Source: Pseudooceanicola lipolyticus (GTDB taxonomy: Bacteria > Pseudomonadota > Alphaproteobacteria > Rhodobacterales > Rhodobacteraceae). From it: 64,000 bases of DNA. The notes under the pieces were generated by a model, which was not told the DNA's origin, did no database searches, and worked only from the letters and a program-made list of their open reading frames with translations. The stretch covers positions 35,604 to 99,603 of the forward strand of contig NZ_PGTB01000006.1 in assembly GCF_002786325.1 (NCBI RefSeq). The letters run 5' to 3'. The first letter of the stretch is position 1. Every line of letters starts with the position of its first letter. Shown here one piece after another: positions 53,611 through 61,794 of the stretch. The position numbers and the translations under genes are program-made.

Positions 53611-54450
53611 TCACTTCGTCTTGTCGGAAACCGAGGTGTAAGAGGACTCGGCCGGCCGATAGCTTTTGTCGTCGACGAATTGCCTGATCGCCGTTTCCTG
53701 CGCGCCGGACCCGGCACGCATGCGCAACTCGCCGATCTTCGCGGCGAGGTAATCCTCGGCTTCGCGTACCGGGATGTTGCGGACATAGCGAAGAGCGTGC
53801 TTGGTGGCGCGGTAGGCCTCGGGATCCTTGCCGATCAGCAGCTCGGCCAGCGCACGGGTCCGGGCCTTGAGTTCGGCCGCCGGCACCGCCTCGTTGATCA
53901 GCCGCAGCTTCGCGGCCTCGGTTCCGTCGAACTTGCGCCCGGTCAGGCACAGGTCCAGCGCGTCGCGATAGCCAAGCGCCTCGGTCAGCACGCGGGTTAC
54001 CAGGCCACCAGGGATCTGACCCCAGTTGATCTCTGACAGGCAGAAGGTTGCATCCTCGGCGGCAATGGCAAAGTCGCAAGCGATCATTTGCGTGAAGGCG
54101 CCGCCAATGCAGACGCCCTCGATCATCGCGATGGTGGGCTTGTCGAACACTTCAAGCCGGTGCCAACGCCAGTCATTGGCGTTCCGCTGCGCCTTTTTCT
54201 GCGCCACGGGATCGCCTGAAAGGTCGCGAAAGAACTCTTTCAGATCCTGCCCGGCACTGAAGGCGCCGCCCCGGCCGCCAATCACCACGCAGCCAATCCC
54301 GGAGTCGGCCTCGAGTTCCTCCAATACCGCCAGCATCTCGGCATGCAGCTTGGGGTTCATCGCGTTCTTCTTCTCGGGACGATTCAGATAGACCCAGGCG
54401 ATGCGCCCTTCGACTTCGACCTCGACCGTGGTCAAACCTTGATACGGCAT
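53611..54450 (-). CDS. Enoyl-CoA hydratase family, p-hydroxycinnamoyl-CoA hydratase/lyase-like, altered phenol pocket
   Basis: A 279-residue crotonase. It aligns along its length with hydroxycinnamoyl-CoA hydratase/lyase (HCHL): NRPEKKNAMNPKLHAEML, AGQDLKEFF, WRWHRLEVFDKPTIAM, FCLSEINWGQIPGGL and the C-terminal FVDDKSYRP. The catalytic Glu is kept (Glu140, HCHL Glu143). The residues that bind the 4-hydroxyl of feruloyl- or coumaroyl-CoA are not: HCHL Tyr75 is Phe73, Tyr239 is Ala236 and Ser123 is Thr120. So a hydratase (or lyase) for a different enoyl-CoA is likely. HCHL residue numbers are from memory of the Pseudomonas enzyme. First gene of a seven-gene operon. ATG at 54450. Confidence 0.85.
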   Translation of the reverse strand: MPYQGLTTVEVEVEGRIAWVYLNRPEKKNAMNPKLHAEMLAVLEELEADSGIGCVVIGGRGGAFSAGQDLKEFFRDLSGDPVAQKKAQRNANDWRWHRLEVFDKPTIAMIEGVCIGGAFTQMIACDFAIAAEDATFCLSEINWGQIPGGLVTRVLTEALGYRDALDLCLTGRKFDGTEAAKLRLINEAVPAAELKARTRALAELLIGKDPEAYRATKHALRYVRNIPVREAEDYLAAKIGELRMRAGSGAQETAIRQFVDDKSYRPAESSYTSVSDKTK

Positions 54451-54547
54451 CGGATTAACCTTTCGCGGCGCAAACGGGCCGGGCGGCGGCACGACGCAGC
54501 GACATGCAGGGGGAGGCGGGATAGATGGACATCGGGTCTCCTGCGAC

Positions 54548-54563
54548 TTGTAATATTTCACAA
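54548..54563. promoter_or_regulatory. Candidate GntR operator, copy 2
   Basis: TTGTAATATTTCACAA matches the perfect site at 54769 at 14 of 16 positions; with flanks it forms ACTTGT-N8-ACAAGT, 6-bp perfect arms. It lies 98 bp upstream of the hydratase/lyase start. Confidence 0.65.
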
Positions 54564-54768
54564 GTGTTACACATGACCCCTTTTTCACGTCAACTGTCTT
54601 GTGAATTTCGGGCATTTTCCACGGCATCCTAGTGCAATATGCGGCCCAATTTCGCCTCACCACGGCGAAAGATGTCAGTTAAATCATTGTATAAATGAAT
54701 TTTTTCCATATACCCGCTCATAAAACAGGCAGCACTTCTTCCATGTGAAGCGAAGTCCCTGACAGATC

Positions 54769-54784
54769 TTGTGAAATTTCACAA
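54769..54784. promoter_or_regulatory. Candidate GntR operator, copy 3 (perfect palindrome)
   Basis: TTGTGAAATTTCACAA is a perfect 16-bp palindrome 100 bp upstream of the DUF2848 gene. It is the best copy of an element repeated at 54548, 41820 and, weakly, 47166, near two GntR paralogues with the same recognition helix. Confidence 0.7.
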
Positions 54785-54884
54785 AGGCATTAAAACGGAG
54801 GCTGAAGCGGCTTTTTCCGGCGCCATCCGGCCCAGCGGAAAAGGCAGGCACCCCTGTTACCGGCCCAAGGAAGGACACCCAGAC

Positions 54885-55568
54885 ATGACCAAACTTTCCC
54901 TGCGGATCGACGAGCTTAGCGGACCATCCCAGGCCGAGATCGACGTCGCCAGACTCGTCGTGGCGGGGTGGACCGGGCGCAACAAAGAGGCGATGGAACA
55001 CCATATCGCGGAGCTCGAGGCGCTTGGCGTCAAACGCCCGGCGGCGACACCGATGTTCTACCTGGTTTCGGCCGCGCGGCTGACCCAGTCGGACAGGATC
55101 GAGGTGATCGGCGAGGGATCAAGCGGCGAGGCGGAATTCGTGCTGATCGGTACGGAGGACGGGTTGCTCGTCGGTATCGGGTCGGATCACACCGACCGCG
55201 AGGCCGAAACCGTGGGCGTCACCCTGTCCAAGCAGATGTGCGACAAACCCGTCGGGAACGCGGTCTGGCGCTATGACGAGGTCAAGGAGCACTGGGATCA
55301 GATCATCATCCGCAGCTACGCCACCATCGGCGGAGAGAAGATGCTCTATCAGGAGGGAACCGTTGCCGCGATGCTGGCGCCCGAGGCGTTGATCGCGCAA
55401 TTTGAACAGGAAACCATCGCGCCGGGCACCGCCATGTTCTGCGGCACATTGCCGGCCATCGGCGGCGTGCGAGGCTCCACCGATTTCACCTGCGAGCTGG
55501 AGGATCCAATCCTCAACCGCAAGATCACCGCCCATTACGACATCAACACGCTTGAGGTGCGCGGCTAA
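54885..55568 (+). CDS. DUF2848 family protein
   Basis: A 227-residue protein of DUF2848. Recognisable family stretches are RLVVAGWTGRNKEAMEHHIA, ELEALGVKRPAATPMFYLVS, VGIGSDHTDREAETVGVTLS and KQMCDKPVGNAVWRYDEV. GSDHTDRE has His and Asp residues that might bind a metal; the fold resembles fumarylacetoacetate-hydrolase-like proteins, a loose comparison. The ATG at 54885 follows AAGGA. It is the first gene of the plus operon DUF2848, ThDP enzyme, gntR. Function not established; the context of amidase, CoA and ThDP enzymes argues for a catabolic hydrolase, isomerase or decarboxylase. Confidence 0.8.
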   Translation: MTKLSLRIDELSGPSQAEIDVARLVVAGWTGRNKEAMEHHIAELEALGVKRPAATPMFYLVSAARLTQSDRIEVIGEGSSGEAEFVLIGTEDGLLVGIGSDHTDREAETVGVTLSKQMCDKPVGNAVWRYDEVKEHWDQIIIRSYATIGGEKMLYQEGTVAAMLAPEALIAQFEQETIAPGTAMFCGTLPAIGGVRGSTDFTCELEDPILNRKITAHYDINTLEVRG

Positions 55569-55600
55569 ACAGCCATGCGGTCGGTACGGAGAGCGGCAGG

Positions 55601-57226
55601 ATGAAACTTCACGAGGTCGTCGCCGACGGGCTTAAGCAACTGGGGGTCACCCATCTCTATGGCTTGATAGGTGATGCCAACCTGTTCATGGTGAACAGCT
55701 TTGTCACCTCCGGTTGCGGTCGCTATATTGCCTGCAACCACGAGGCCAATGCGGTGCTGGCTGCCATCGGTCATGCCCAGGTCACCGGGCGCACGGGGGT
55801 GGCCACGATCACCCACGGCCCGGCGCTGACCAACGCGGCAACCGCGCTGACCGAGGCGGCAAAGGGCGGCAACCCTCTGGTTTTGATCTGTGGCGACACC
55901 GCGCCGGGCGACCTGCAACACCTTCAGAATACCGACCAGAAAGCCCTGGTTTTGGCCACCGGAGCGGATTTCATCGACCTGCGCCGCGCCGATACCGCGC
56001 TGGAAGACATGGAACGCGCCTTCCGCCGTGCCAGCCTGCTTCGCAAACCCGTGGTTCTGAACATGCGCGTGGACCTTCAGTGGGACGAAACCGGCCCTCA
56101 GAAAATCGGCTTCGAACCGCCCGCCCCAGTGCTTGCCCCGGCCTCGGGCGCCCTTCTCGAAGAGGCGGTGGGAATGCTCGCCTCGGCCAAGCGGCCCCTG
56201 ATCCTTGCTGGTCGGGCCTGCATCGGGGACGCGGCGCGGCAGGCACTTGTCGCTCTGGCCGACCGCATCGAGGCGCCGCTGGCCACCACGCTGAAAGCCC
56301 AGGGCCTGTTCGACGGACATCCGTTCAATATCGGTATCAGTGGCAATCTCAGCCATCCGACGGCGACCGAGGTCATCATGCAGTCCGACTGCATCTTGGC
56401 CTTCGGTGCCAGCCTTAGCAAATATACCACGGAAGACGGCGCCTATACGCAGGGCAAGCGGGTGGTCCAGATCCTGCCCGACGCGCTGGAAACGCCGCGC
56501 ATGGCACCGCCGACGATCCGATTGATCGGCGACATCGCCGGCACCGCCAATGCCATGACCGCGCTTCTTGACCTGGCCGAGATCCCCGGCTCGGCCGCCA
56601 CCGATACGGCACTGGCCGAACGGCTGAACGCCGAGGCCGCGGCCTTCGACACCCTCCCAGCGGAGGTCGCAACCGCGCCGGGCACCGTGGACATCACCAT
56701 GGCCCTGCGGCGGCTGCACCAGTCCTTGCCCCGGCGGCGTGTTCTTGTCGCCGATCTTGGGCGCTTTGTGTTCTCGGCCTGGCGCAACTTGCCGGTGACC
56801 CAACCGCGTGACCTGGTGTTCACCTCGCATTTCGGCGGCATCGGCTGCGGCATCGGTCAGGCGATCGGAACCGCCACGACCATCGACGATTGCCCGACGG
56901 TGCTGGTGGCCGGGGATGGCGGCATGCTGTTATCTGCCCTGGGCGAACTATCAGTCATCCGGCGGGAAACGCCGGACCTTGTGATCATCGTCTGCAACGA
57001 CGGCAGCTATGGCGCCGAACATGTGCAATTCACCAATCGCGCTCTCCCGCCCGACCTGTCGATGACCGACCCGCCGGACTTTGCAGCGATGGCCCGTGCC
57101 GCCGGCCTGGACGCGGTTACAATCAGCAATGCCGAGACACTTGAAGCGGCCTGCAGCGCGATCGCCGACAGGCAAGGCCCGCTTCTCATTGACCTGCGGC
57201 TCGACCCCGAGAAAGTGTTCAAATGA
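55601..57226 (+). CDS. Thiamine-diphosphate-dependent enzyme (benzoylformate decarboxylase/acetolactate synthase-like)
   Basis: A 541-residue ThDP enzyme. The catalytic Glu is in IACNHEANAVLAAIGHA (about residue 49). THGPALTNAATALTEA is the conserved turn of the PYR domain. The PP domain holds VLVAGDGGMLLSALGELSVI and the downstream VIIVCNDGSYGAE, the ThDP-Mg motif. It is only distantly similar to the ThDP enzyme at 13694. It lies 32 bp after the DUF2848 gene. Predicted role: decarboxylation of a 2-oxo acid to an aldehyde, or carboligation, in the pathway of the 42-58 kb island. Confidence 0.87.
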   Translation: MKLHEVVADGLKQLGVTHLYGLIGDANLFMVNSFVTSGCGRYIACNHEANAVLAAIGHAQVTGRTGVATITHGPALTNAATALTEAAKGGNPLVLICGDTAPGDLQHLQNTDQKALVLATGADFIDLRRADTALEDMERAFRRASLLRKPVVLNMRVDLQWDETGPQKIGFEPPAPVLAPASGALLEEAVGMLASAKRPLILAGRACIGDAARQALVALADRIEAPLATTLKAQGLFDGHPFNIGISGNLSHPTATEVIMQSDCILAFGASLSKYTTEDGAYTQGKRVVQILPDALETPRMAPPTIRLIGDIAGTANAMTALLDLAEIPGSAATDTALAERLNAEAAAFDTLPAEVATAPGTVDITMALRRLHQSLPRRRVLVADLGRFVFSAWRNLPVTQPRDLVFTSHFGGIGCGIGQAIGTATTIDDCPTVLVAGDGGMLLSALGELSVIRRETPDLVIIVCNDGSYGAEHVQFTNRALPPDLSMTDPPDFAAMARAAGLDAVTISNAETLEAACSAIADRQGPLLIDLRLDPEKVFK

Positions 57227-57272
57227 TCCCGGCCCGACGCCGGCAGCAATTGATGGCCGGGATCCACTTTAG

Positions 57273-57947
57273 ATGAAACTGCTTAACGGGACGCAGGGCA
57301 AAGGTACGAAGGCCTCGCTCCGAGAACAGGCCTACGACACGCTCAAACGCCGCATTCTCACCTGCGACTTGCGCCCCGGCGAGGCGGTGACCGTGGCCGA
57401 ACTCAGCGGATCGCTGGGCATCGGACGCACCCCGGTAACCCAGGCGATAGATCGCCTGATGCTGGACGGGCTGGTGGATGTCATGCCGCGCAAAGGCGTG
57501 GTGGTCAGCCCCGTTTCGCTGGACCACCTGGTCGAGATCATCGAGGTCCGGCTGTTGAACGAGGTGCAGGCCGCAAGATGGGCCACCCGGAACGTCACAG
57601 CGCAACAGATCCAGCAGATGCGCGATAACATCCAGATGATGCACAAGGCGGCCCAGACTCGCGAAATTGCCGATCTCATTGCGCTGGACAGCGCCTTTCA
57701 CAAACTGATCGCCAAATCCGCCCGAAATGGCATCGTGGCCGAACTGCTGAGCAACCTGCATGACCGGTCGCTGCGCTTTTGGACCCTCTCACTTCGCATA
57801 CCCGATCGAAACAACAGGGTCTGCGAACAGCACTCAGCCATCGTCGACGCGCTGGAACTGGGCGATGCCGACGCCGCCGCCCAGGCGTTGATTGACCATA
57901 TCACCGATTTCCAGGCCAGCATCATGGGCCAGATCAACCGCTTCTGA
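57273..57947 (+). CDS. GntR-family regulator (FCD domain), paralogue of the one at 42091
   Basis: A 224-residue regulator. The winged helix LREQAYDTLKRRILTCDLRP, then LGIGRTPVTQAIDRLMLDGL and VDVMPRKGVVVSPVSLDHLV matches the regulator at 42091 in almost every position, including the recognition helix. The FCD domain shows LIALDSAFHKLIAKSARNGI, LHDRSLRFWTLSL and VCEQHSAIVDAL. It closes the operon after the ThDP enzyme. The effector domains are less alike than the DNA-binding domains, which suggests two ligands read through one operator set. A hairpin 82 bp downstream (58029-58058) ends the operon. Confidence 0.92.
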   Translation: MKLLNGTQGKGTKASLREQAYDTLKRRILTCDLRPGEAVTVAELSGSLGIGRTPVTQAIDRLMLDGLVDVMPRKGVVVSPVSLDHLVEIIEVRLLNEVQAARWATRNVTAQQIQQMRDNIQMMHKAAQTREIADLIALDSAFHKLIAKSARNGIVAELLSNLHDRSLRFWTLSLRIPDRNNRVCEQHSAIVDALELGDADAAAQALIDHITDFQASIMGQINRF

Positions 57948-58028
57948 CCGCCCGTGAGGAAGGCGTTGCTGGCCTGCCCCGAGGATGTTCCCTGCTGCAC
58001 CCGGGCTGCAAGCCTGTCCCGGCGCAGA

Positions 58029-58058
58029 ACCGGCGGCATGTTGGGGCATGCCGCCGGT
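58029..58058. terminator. Bidirectional hairpin between convergent gntR and RTX gene
   Basis: ACCGGCGGCATG and CATGCCGCCGGT are perfect 12-bp arms around TTGGGG. It lies between the ends of the plus-strand gntR (57947) and the minus-strand RTX gene (58066). There is no U-tract on either side, but the stem is strong enough to end or protect both transcripts. Confidence 0.6.
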
Positions 58059-58065
58059 GTGGCAC

Positions 58066-59868
58066 TCAGACGAAAGCGATATCGTCGCTGAGCGCCTTCC
58101 AGGTGTTGACGCCGAGGACCGTCAGTTCGTTGCTGCCAAAGTCGAAGAACAGGCCGCCGTCGATCTTCTCGGCCATCTTCTTCAAGTCGGACTTGCTCAG
58201 GTCGTTGCCGCCCTTACCAAGATCGCTGTCGAACAGAACCGTATCCTGGTTGTTCTGGAAGTCGGTGATCTTGTCCTTACCCTTGTTGAAGAGGAAGCTG
58301 TCACGTCCGCCGCCGCCGGTCATCACGTCGTTGCCGGTGCCGCCGTCCAGCCGGTCATTTCCGGCGCCGCCCAGCAGCTTGTCATTGCCGCTACCGCCGA
58401 TCAGCGTGTCATTGCCGTTGCCGCCCTTGATCGTGTCGCGCCCGCCGCCGCCATCGACATAGTCGTCCTTGGCCTTGGTGACGAATTTTTCGTTCTTGTT
58501 GGTCCCGACGATGTGCTGGGCCTGCTTGGCACCATAGCCGGTGACGTCAAAGACCTTGGCCATTACTGCGCCGTCGTCTTTGTCCCCGGTGCTCGACGTC
58601 CAGGTGACCGCGACATCGCCGTTGTTCAGCGTGGCCAGCGCGGAATCGTTTTGATCGCCGGCAGCCTTGTCGTTCACCATCACCTCCTCGCCCAGCTTCC
58701 AGCCCTTGCTGTTGAAACGTTGCAGCATGACGTCATCGTTGCGTCCCGAACTGTCCGTCCAGGTGATTGCAAAGCCGCCATCCTTGAGCGCGGTGATCTC
58801 GGGGAGGGTCTCATCCGAACTGCCGGTGTCGACGGTGATCTTGCCCGCGCGCGGAGTGAAGTCCTCGTTATAAACCTGCACATAGGTGTCGTAATGAAAC
58901 TTCGAGGCGTTGCCGCCGCGTTCGTCGTGCTCCTGCCAGGTGATGGCAAAGCCGCCGTCTTTCAGCACCGCGACATGCGGTTTTGACGCGCTGCCGGTTG
59001 CACCGGAATTGGCAACGTCAAAGCGGTCGTTGTAATCGGTGAACAGGCGGGTGTCGTAGTTGAACGACCCATCCGTCAGATCCTGCTGGAAGATCTGGAA
59101 GATGATCTTGCCATCGCTGGCATCGGGCGAGCCCGACTGGCTGGAGACCACGATATACTCTTCGAGTTTGCCAAACCGGCGGTCGGTCACCTCGCGCAGC
59201 AGGGCGACATCCCCCCAGTTGGTCGAGCCGAAGGGTTCGGCGATCCCGAACAATTCCTCACCGCTGACATTCGTGCGATAGGTATTGGCATCGACGCTTT
59301 CGACCATGAAGGCATATTCGTCGCGCGGCTCGTCCTTGCTGTACCACGCGGTTAGGAACCGGTCGCCGCCCAGCGAGTGCACCGAGATGTCGATCAGGTC
59401 ATCGTCGAGGTTGCTATTGCTTTGCGTGTTCTCGCGCTGCACCTCGTAGGGGATATAGGTCACGGTGGGGGAGTCGGAATCAAATCCGAACAGCTTCGAA
59501 CGCACCTCGTAGTTCACGCCCGGAAAGGTCGTGGGCACCGGCGGGGTATCGGCATCGGGGGAAAGCGCCATCTGCATGGTCGATTGCCAGACCCACATGC
59601 CGCTGCCATCCTCGTTGAAGGCAACATCGGGGCTTTCCTGGTCGCCATCGGTCAGGTCGGCGATGGAGATCTCGCTGCCGACCTTCTGGCCCTTGGCGTT
59701 GAAATTCTGACCGTAGACGCCCCACAGGAACCCGTCCTGCCCGTCGCTCTGCCAGACGATCTGGAAGCCGCGCGTCGAAGGGTTGGCAGCGATGTTCGGG
59801 GATTGCTGGGCGTCGGAAGTATAGGTGTTGACCCGGAACTCTGAATCAAGCTGAGAAAAAGCAGCCAT
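58066..59868 (-). CDS. RTX calcium-binding exoprotein, type I secretion
   Basis: A 600-residue acidic protein without a Sec signal. The N-terminal 420 residues contain repeats of the form GGFAITWQE, GGFAITWTD and GDVAVTWTS at roughly 50-residue spacing (beta-propeller-like units). Then comes a compact RTX array: GGGGRDTIKGGNGNDTLIGG, SGNDKLLGGAGNDRLDGG and TGNDVMTGGGGRDSFLF. The C-terminal part (TDFQNNQDTVLFDSDLG, ending DDIAFV) is the type I secretion signal region. A LuxR-hydrolase fusion gene is divergent, with a palindrome just upstream of this start, so regulated export is likely. No HlyBD genes are in the window. Enzymatic function not recognised. Confidence 0.88.
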   Translation of the reverse strand: MAAFSQLDSEFRVNTYTSDAQQSPNIAANPSTRGFQIVWQSDGQDGFLWGVYGQNFNAKGQKVGSEISIADLTDGDQESPDVAFNEDGSGMWVWQSTMQMALSPDADTPPVPTTFPGVNYEVRSKLFGFDSDSPTVTYIPYEVQRENTQSNSNLDDDLIDISVHSLGGDRFLTAWYSKDEPRDEYAFMVESVDANTYRTNVSGEELFGIAEPFGSTNWGDVALLREVTDRRFGKLEEYIVVSSQSGSPDASDGKIIFQIFQQDLTDGSFNYDTRLFTDYNDRFDVANSGATGSASKPHVAVLKDGGFAITWQEHDERGGNASKFHYDTYVQVYNEDFTPRAGKITVDTGSSDETLPEITALKDGGFAITWTDSSGRNDDVMLQRFNSKGWKLGEEVMVNDKAAGDQNDSALATLNNGDVAVTWTSSTGDKDDGAVMAKVFDVTGYGAKQAQHIVGTNKNEKFVTKAKDDYVDGGGGRDTIKGGNGNDTLIGGSGNDKLLGGAGNDRLDGGTGNDVMTGGGGRDSFLFNKGKDKITDFQNNQDTVLFDSDLGKGGNDLSKSDLKKMAEKIDGGLFFDFGSNELTVLGVNTWKALSDDIAFV

Positions 59869-59901
59869 AACTGTCTCCTACAATAATGAGGGTAAAAGCG
59901 G

Positions 59902-59915
59902 TCTCGACGTCGAGA
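59902..59915. promoter_or_regulatory. Candidate LuxR-type operator upstream of the RTX gene
   Basis: TCTCGACGTCGAGA is a perfect 14-bp palindrome 34 bp upstream of the RTX start and 140 bp upstream of the LuxR-hydrolase start. Size and place suit a LuxR-type dimer. Confidence 0.5.
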
Positions 59916-60054
59916 ACCTCCCCCTGCGAGACCTTCTGGACCCGGCCAGCCGATCCGACATTATCAATTTTGATAGGGACGGTTGTTTTTTTGCTGCTAG
60001 CCTCTGTCGGGCGCCGGCCAGCCCCGGCGGCGTCTCGGAAGGAACAGGTGGCAG

Positions 60055-61794
60055 ATGGAGCCCGACAACACCGGCAGCGTCGACACGACGGACAGACAGG
60101 CGCTGTTCACCGAACTCGTGCAGCTGACCTATGCCACCATCGCCGAACCCGAGAAATTCCACGACCTGATCGAGTTGTGGGAAAAGTGCCTGACCTCGCA
60201 GATCGTGACCGACGGAACCGGGGACGCAACTGAATTCACCGGGCACCTGAACAGTGCGCTGCAGATCTTCGACCGGATTGGGCGGATCCAACGCGATACC
60301 GATCGGGCCAGGCGGTTGCTGGAATCCTTCACCATGCCCGCGCTTATCTGCGGGTCTCAGCGGAACATCCTACATATCAATACGCGCCTGCGCGCCAAGC
60401 TGGGCGAGGAGGATCCGCTCGAACTTTTGGCGCAGAGCGAACTGGGCGACCAGGTTGCCAATTGGCCCGATACCCAATCGGTGGCCTTCGCCCAGACCTC
60501 GACCGGAACGGCCGGGATTCAGACGGCCATCATCACCCGGCTGCCCGCCGCCTTCGGCAACGATATCGGGTCAAGCCGAAACTTCCTTGTCATCTTCAAC
60601 GACATAAGCGAGGCGAACGAGGTCTGGGGCATGATTGCCGAGAAATACGGTCTGACCCAGGCCGAGACCCAGGTGCTTGTGCTTCTCGCGAAGGGGATGA
60701 AGGCCGAAGAGATTGCCGCATTGCGCGAGGTTTCGATCAACACGGTCCGCGCCCATATTCGTGGCCTGCTCGAAAAATCCGACAGCAAGTCTCAGGGCGA
60801 CCTGGTGCGGTCCAGCGTCTTTCTGATCGCCCAGGTGCAAAGCCTGAACGTCGTCTCGCAGGCGCTTCACCCGGCCGAGGACGCGCCCGCGGATCGCGAG
60901 GCACGGCTGATCCTGCCAAGCGGTCGGATGATCAGCTATCGCGAATACGGCGCGCGGGACGGGCGCCCCGTGTTGTACCTGCACGGTATGATGGCGGGGC
61001 CGGACCTGCCCGAAAGCGTCAAGAGCGACGCGCTCCGCAACGGCATCCGGATCCTTGCCCCCTCGCGCCCCGGATTTGGCCGGACCGACACCATCCCGGC
61101 CGAGGGGATGGAACTGATCCGCCAGTCCTGCCGCGACCTTTTGGCCTTTATCGACACGCTGTCGCTGGAGCGTGTCTTCGTGATTGGCAATCTCTCGGCG
61201 GTCGGGATCGCGGTCAACTTTGCCGACCGGTTTCCCGACCGCTGCGTCGGGGTGTTGAACACCGGATACAGTGGCGTTGTCACCGATGACCTGATCGAGG
61301 GCATGTCGACCATGTCGCGCGCTTTTGCCCGTACCTATCAGCGCTCGCGTACCGCGATCCGGTTCCTGACACGGGCCGCCATCGCCTCGGTCGATTTCCT
61401 GGGCGCGCACCGGATGATGCAACGCCACCTGCGCGCCTCCCCTGTCGACCTTGCCTATTGCGAGCGGGCCGGCTGTCTCGACATGATGGCGGAAGGTCTG
61501 AAACACGCCATCGCCCAGGGAGGCGATGCCTTTATCAAGGACGGCTATCTTGCCGTGACCGACTGGAGCGGCGTGATCGCCTCGCTCGAAGGCCGGGTTC
61601 CGGTCTCTGCGATGCTGGGAAGCAAGGACCAGATCGCCCCGCATGCGCGAGTACGCGACCGTCTTGCCGAGCTTGGGCATTACCACGTCGAATTTCTTGA
61701 GGATGCAGGGCAACTGGTGCTGTTCCAGGAGTGGCCCAGTGCGGTCAGGCGGATCGACGCCGCCTTTGCAACCCGGCCCGCCCTGCCCGAATAA
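60055..61794 (+). CDS. LuxR-type regulator fused to a degenerate alpha/beta-hydrolase domain
   Basis: A 579-residue fusion. Residues 80-190 look PAS-like (SFTMPALICGSQRNILHINT, then NFLVIFNDISEANEV). Residues 195-255 form a LuxR helix-turn-helix: KYGLTQAETQVLVLLAKGMK, then AEEIAALREVSINTVRAHIR. Residues 290-575 form an alpha/beta-hydrolase fold: GRPVLYLHGMMAGPD, APSRPGFGRTD, then the elbow VFVIGNLSAVGIAV with Ser381, acid Asp525 (LGSKDQIAPH) and, where His is expected, Gln553 (EDAGQLVLF). The elbow has Asn and Val where GxSxG has Gly. So the domain probably binds a ligand without turning it over. Strong ribosome site (AAGGAA) before the ATG at 60055. Divergent from the RTX gene. Confidence 0.88.
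   Translation: MEPDNTGSVDTTDRQALFTELVQLTYATIAEPEKFHDLIELWEKCLTSQIVTDGTGDATEFTGHLNSALQIFDRIGRIQRDTDRARRLLESFTMPALICGSQRNILHINTRLRAKLGEEDPLELLAQSELGDQVANWPDTQSVAFAQTSTGTAGIQTAIITRLPAAFGNDIGSSRNFLVIFNDISEANEVWGMIAEKYGLTQAETQVLVLLAKGMKAEEIAALREVSINTVRAHIRGLLEKSDSKSQGDLVRSSVFLIAQVQSLNVVSQALHPAEDAPADREARLILPSGRMISYREYGARDGRPVLYLHGMMAGPDLPESVKSDALRNGIRILAPSRPGFGRTDTIPAEGMELIRQSCRDLLAFIDTLSLERVFVIGNLSAVGIAVNFADRFPDRCVGVLNTGYSGVVTDDLIEGMSTMSRAFARTYQRSRTAIRFLTRAAIASVDFLGAHRMMQRHLRASPVDLAYCERAGCLDMMAEGLKHAIAQGGDAFIKDGYLAVTDWSGVIASLEGRVPVSAMLGSKDQIAPHARVRDRLAELGHYHVEFLEDAGQLVLFQEWPSAVRRIDAAFATRPALPE

Larger units (their letters stand above)
54451..54884. other. Divergent regulatory region, acyl-CoA operon / DUF2848 operon
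   Basis: About 430 bp, AT-rich in the middle. It contains two copies of the candidate GntR operator (54548-54563 and 54769-54784) and a half-site TTGTGAA near 54599. A perfect 7-bp hairpin TTTCGCC/GGCGAAA lies at 54650-54670, and TCATT/AATGA at 54684-54698 is followed by six T. No gene recognised. Confidence 0.5.

Noticed and set aside
57948-58065. Classical U-tract terminator after gntR
   Set aside because: The strong hairpin at 58029-58058 has no T-run on either side, so I list it only as a probable transcript end.
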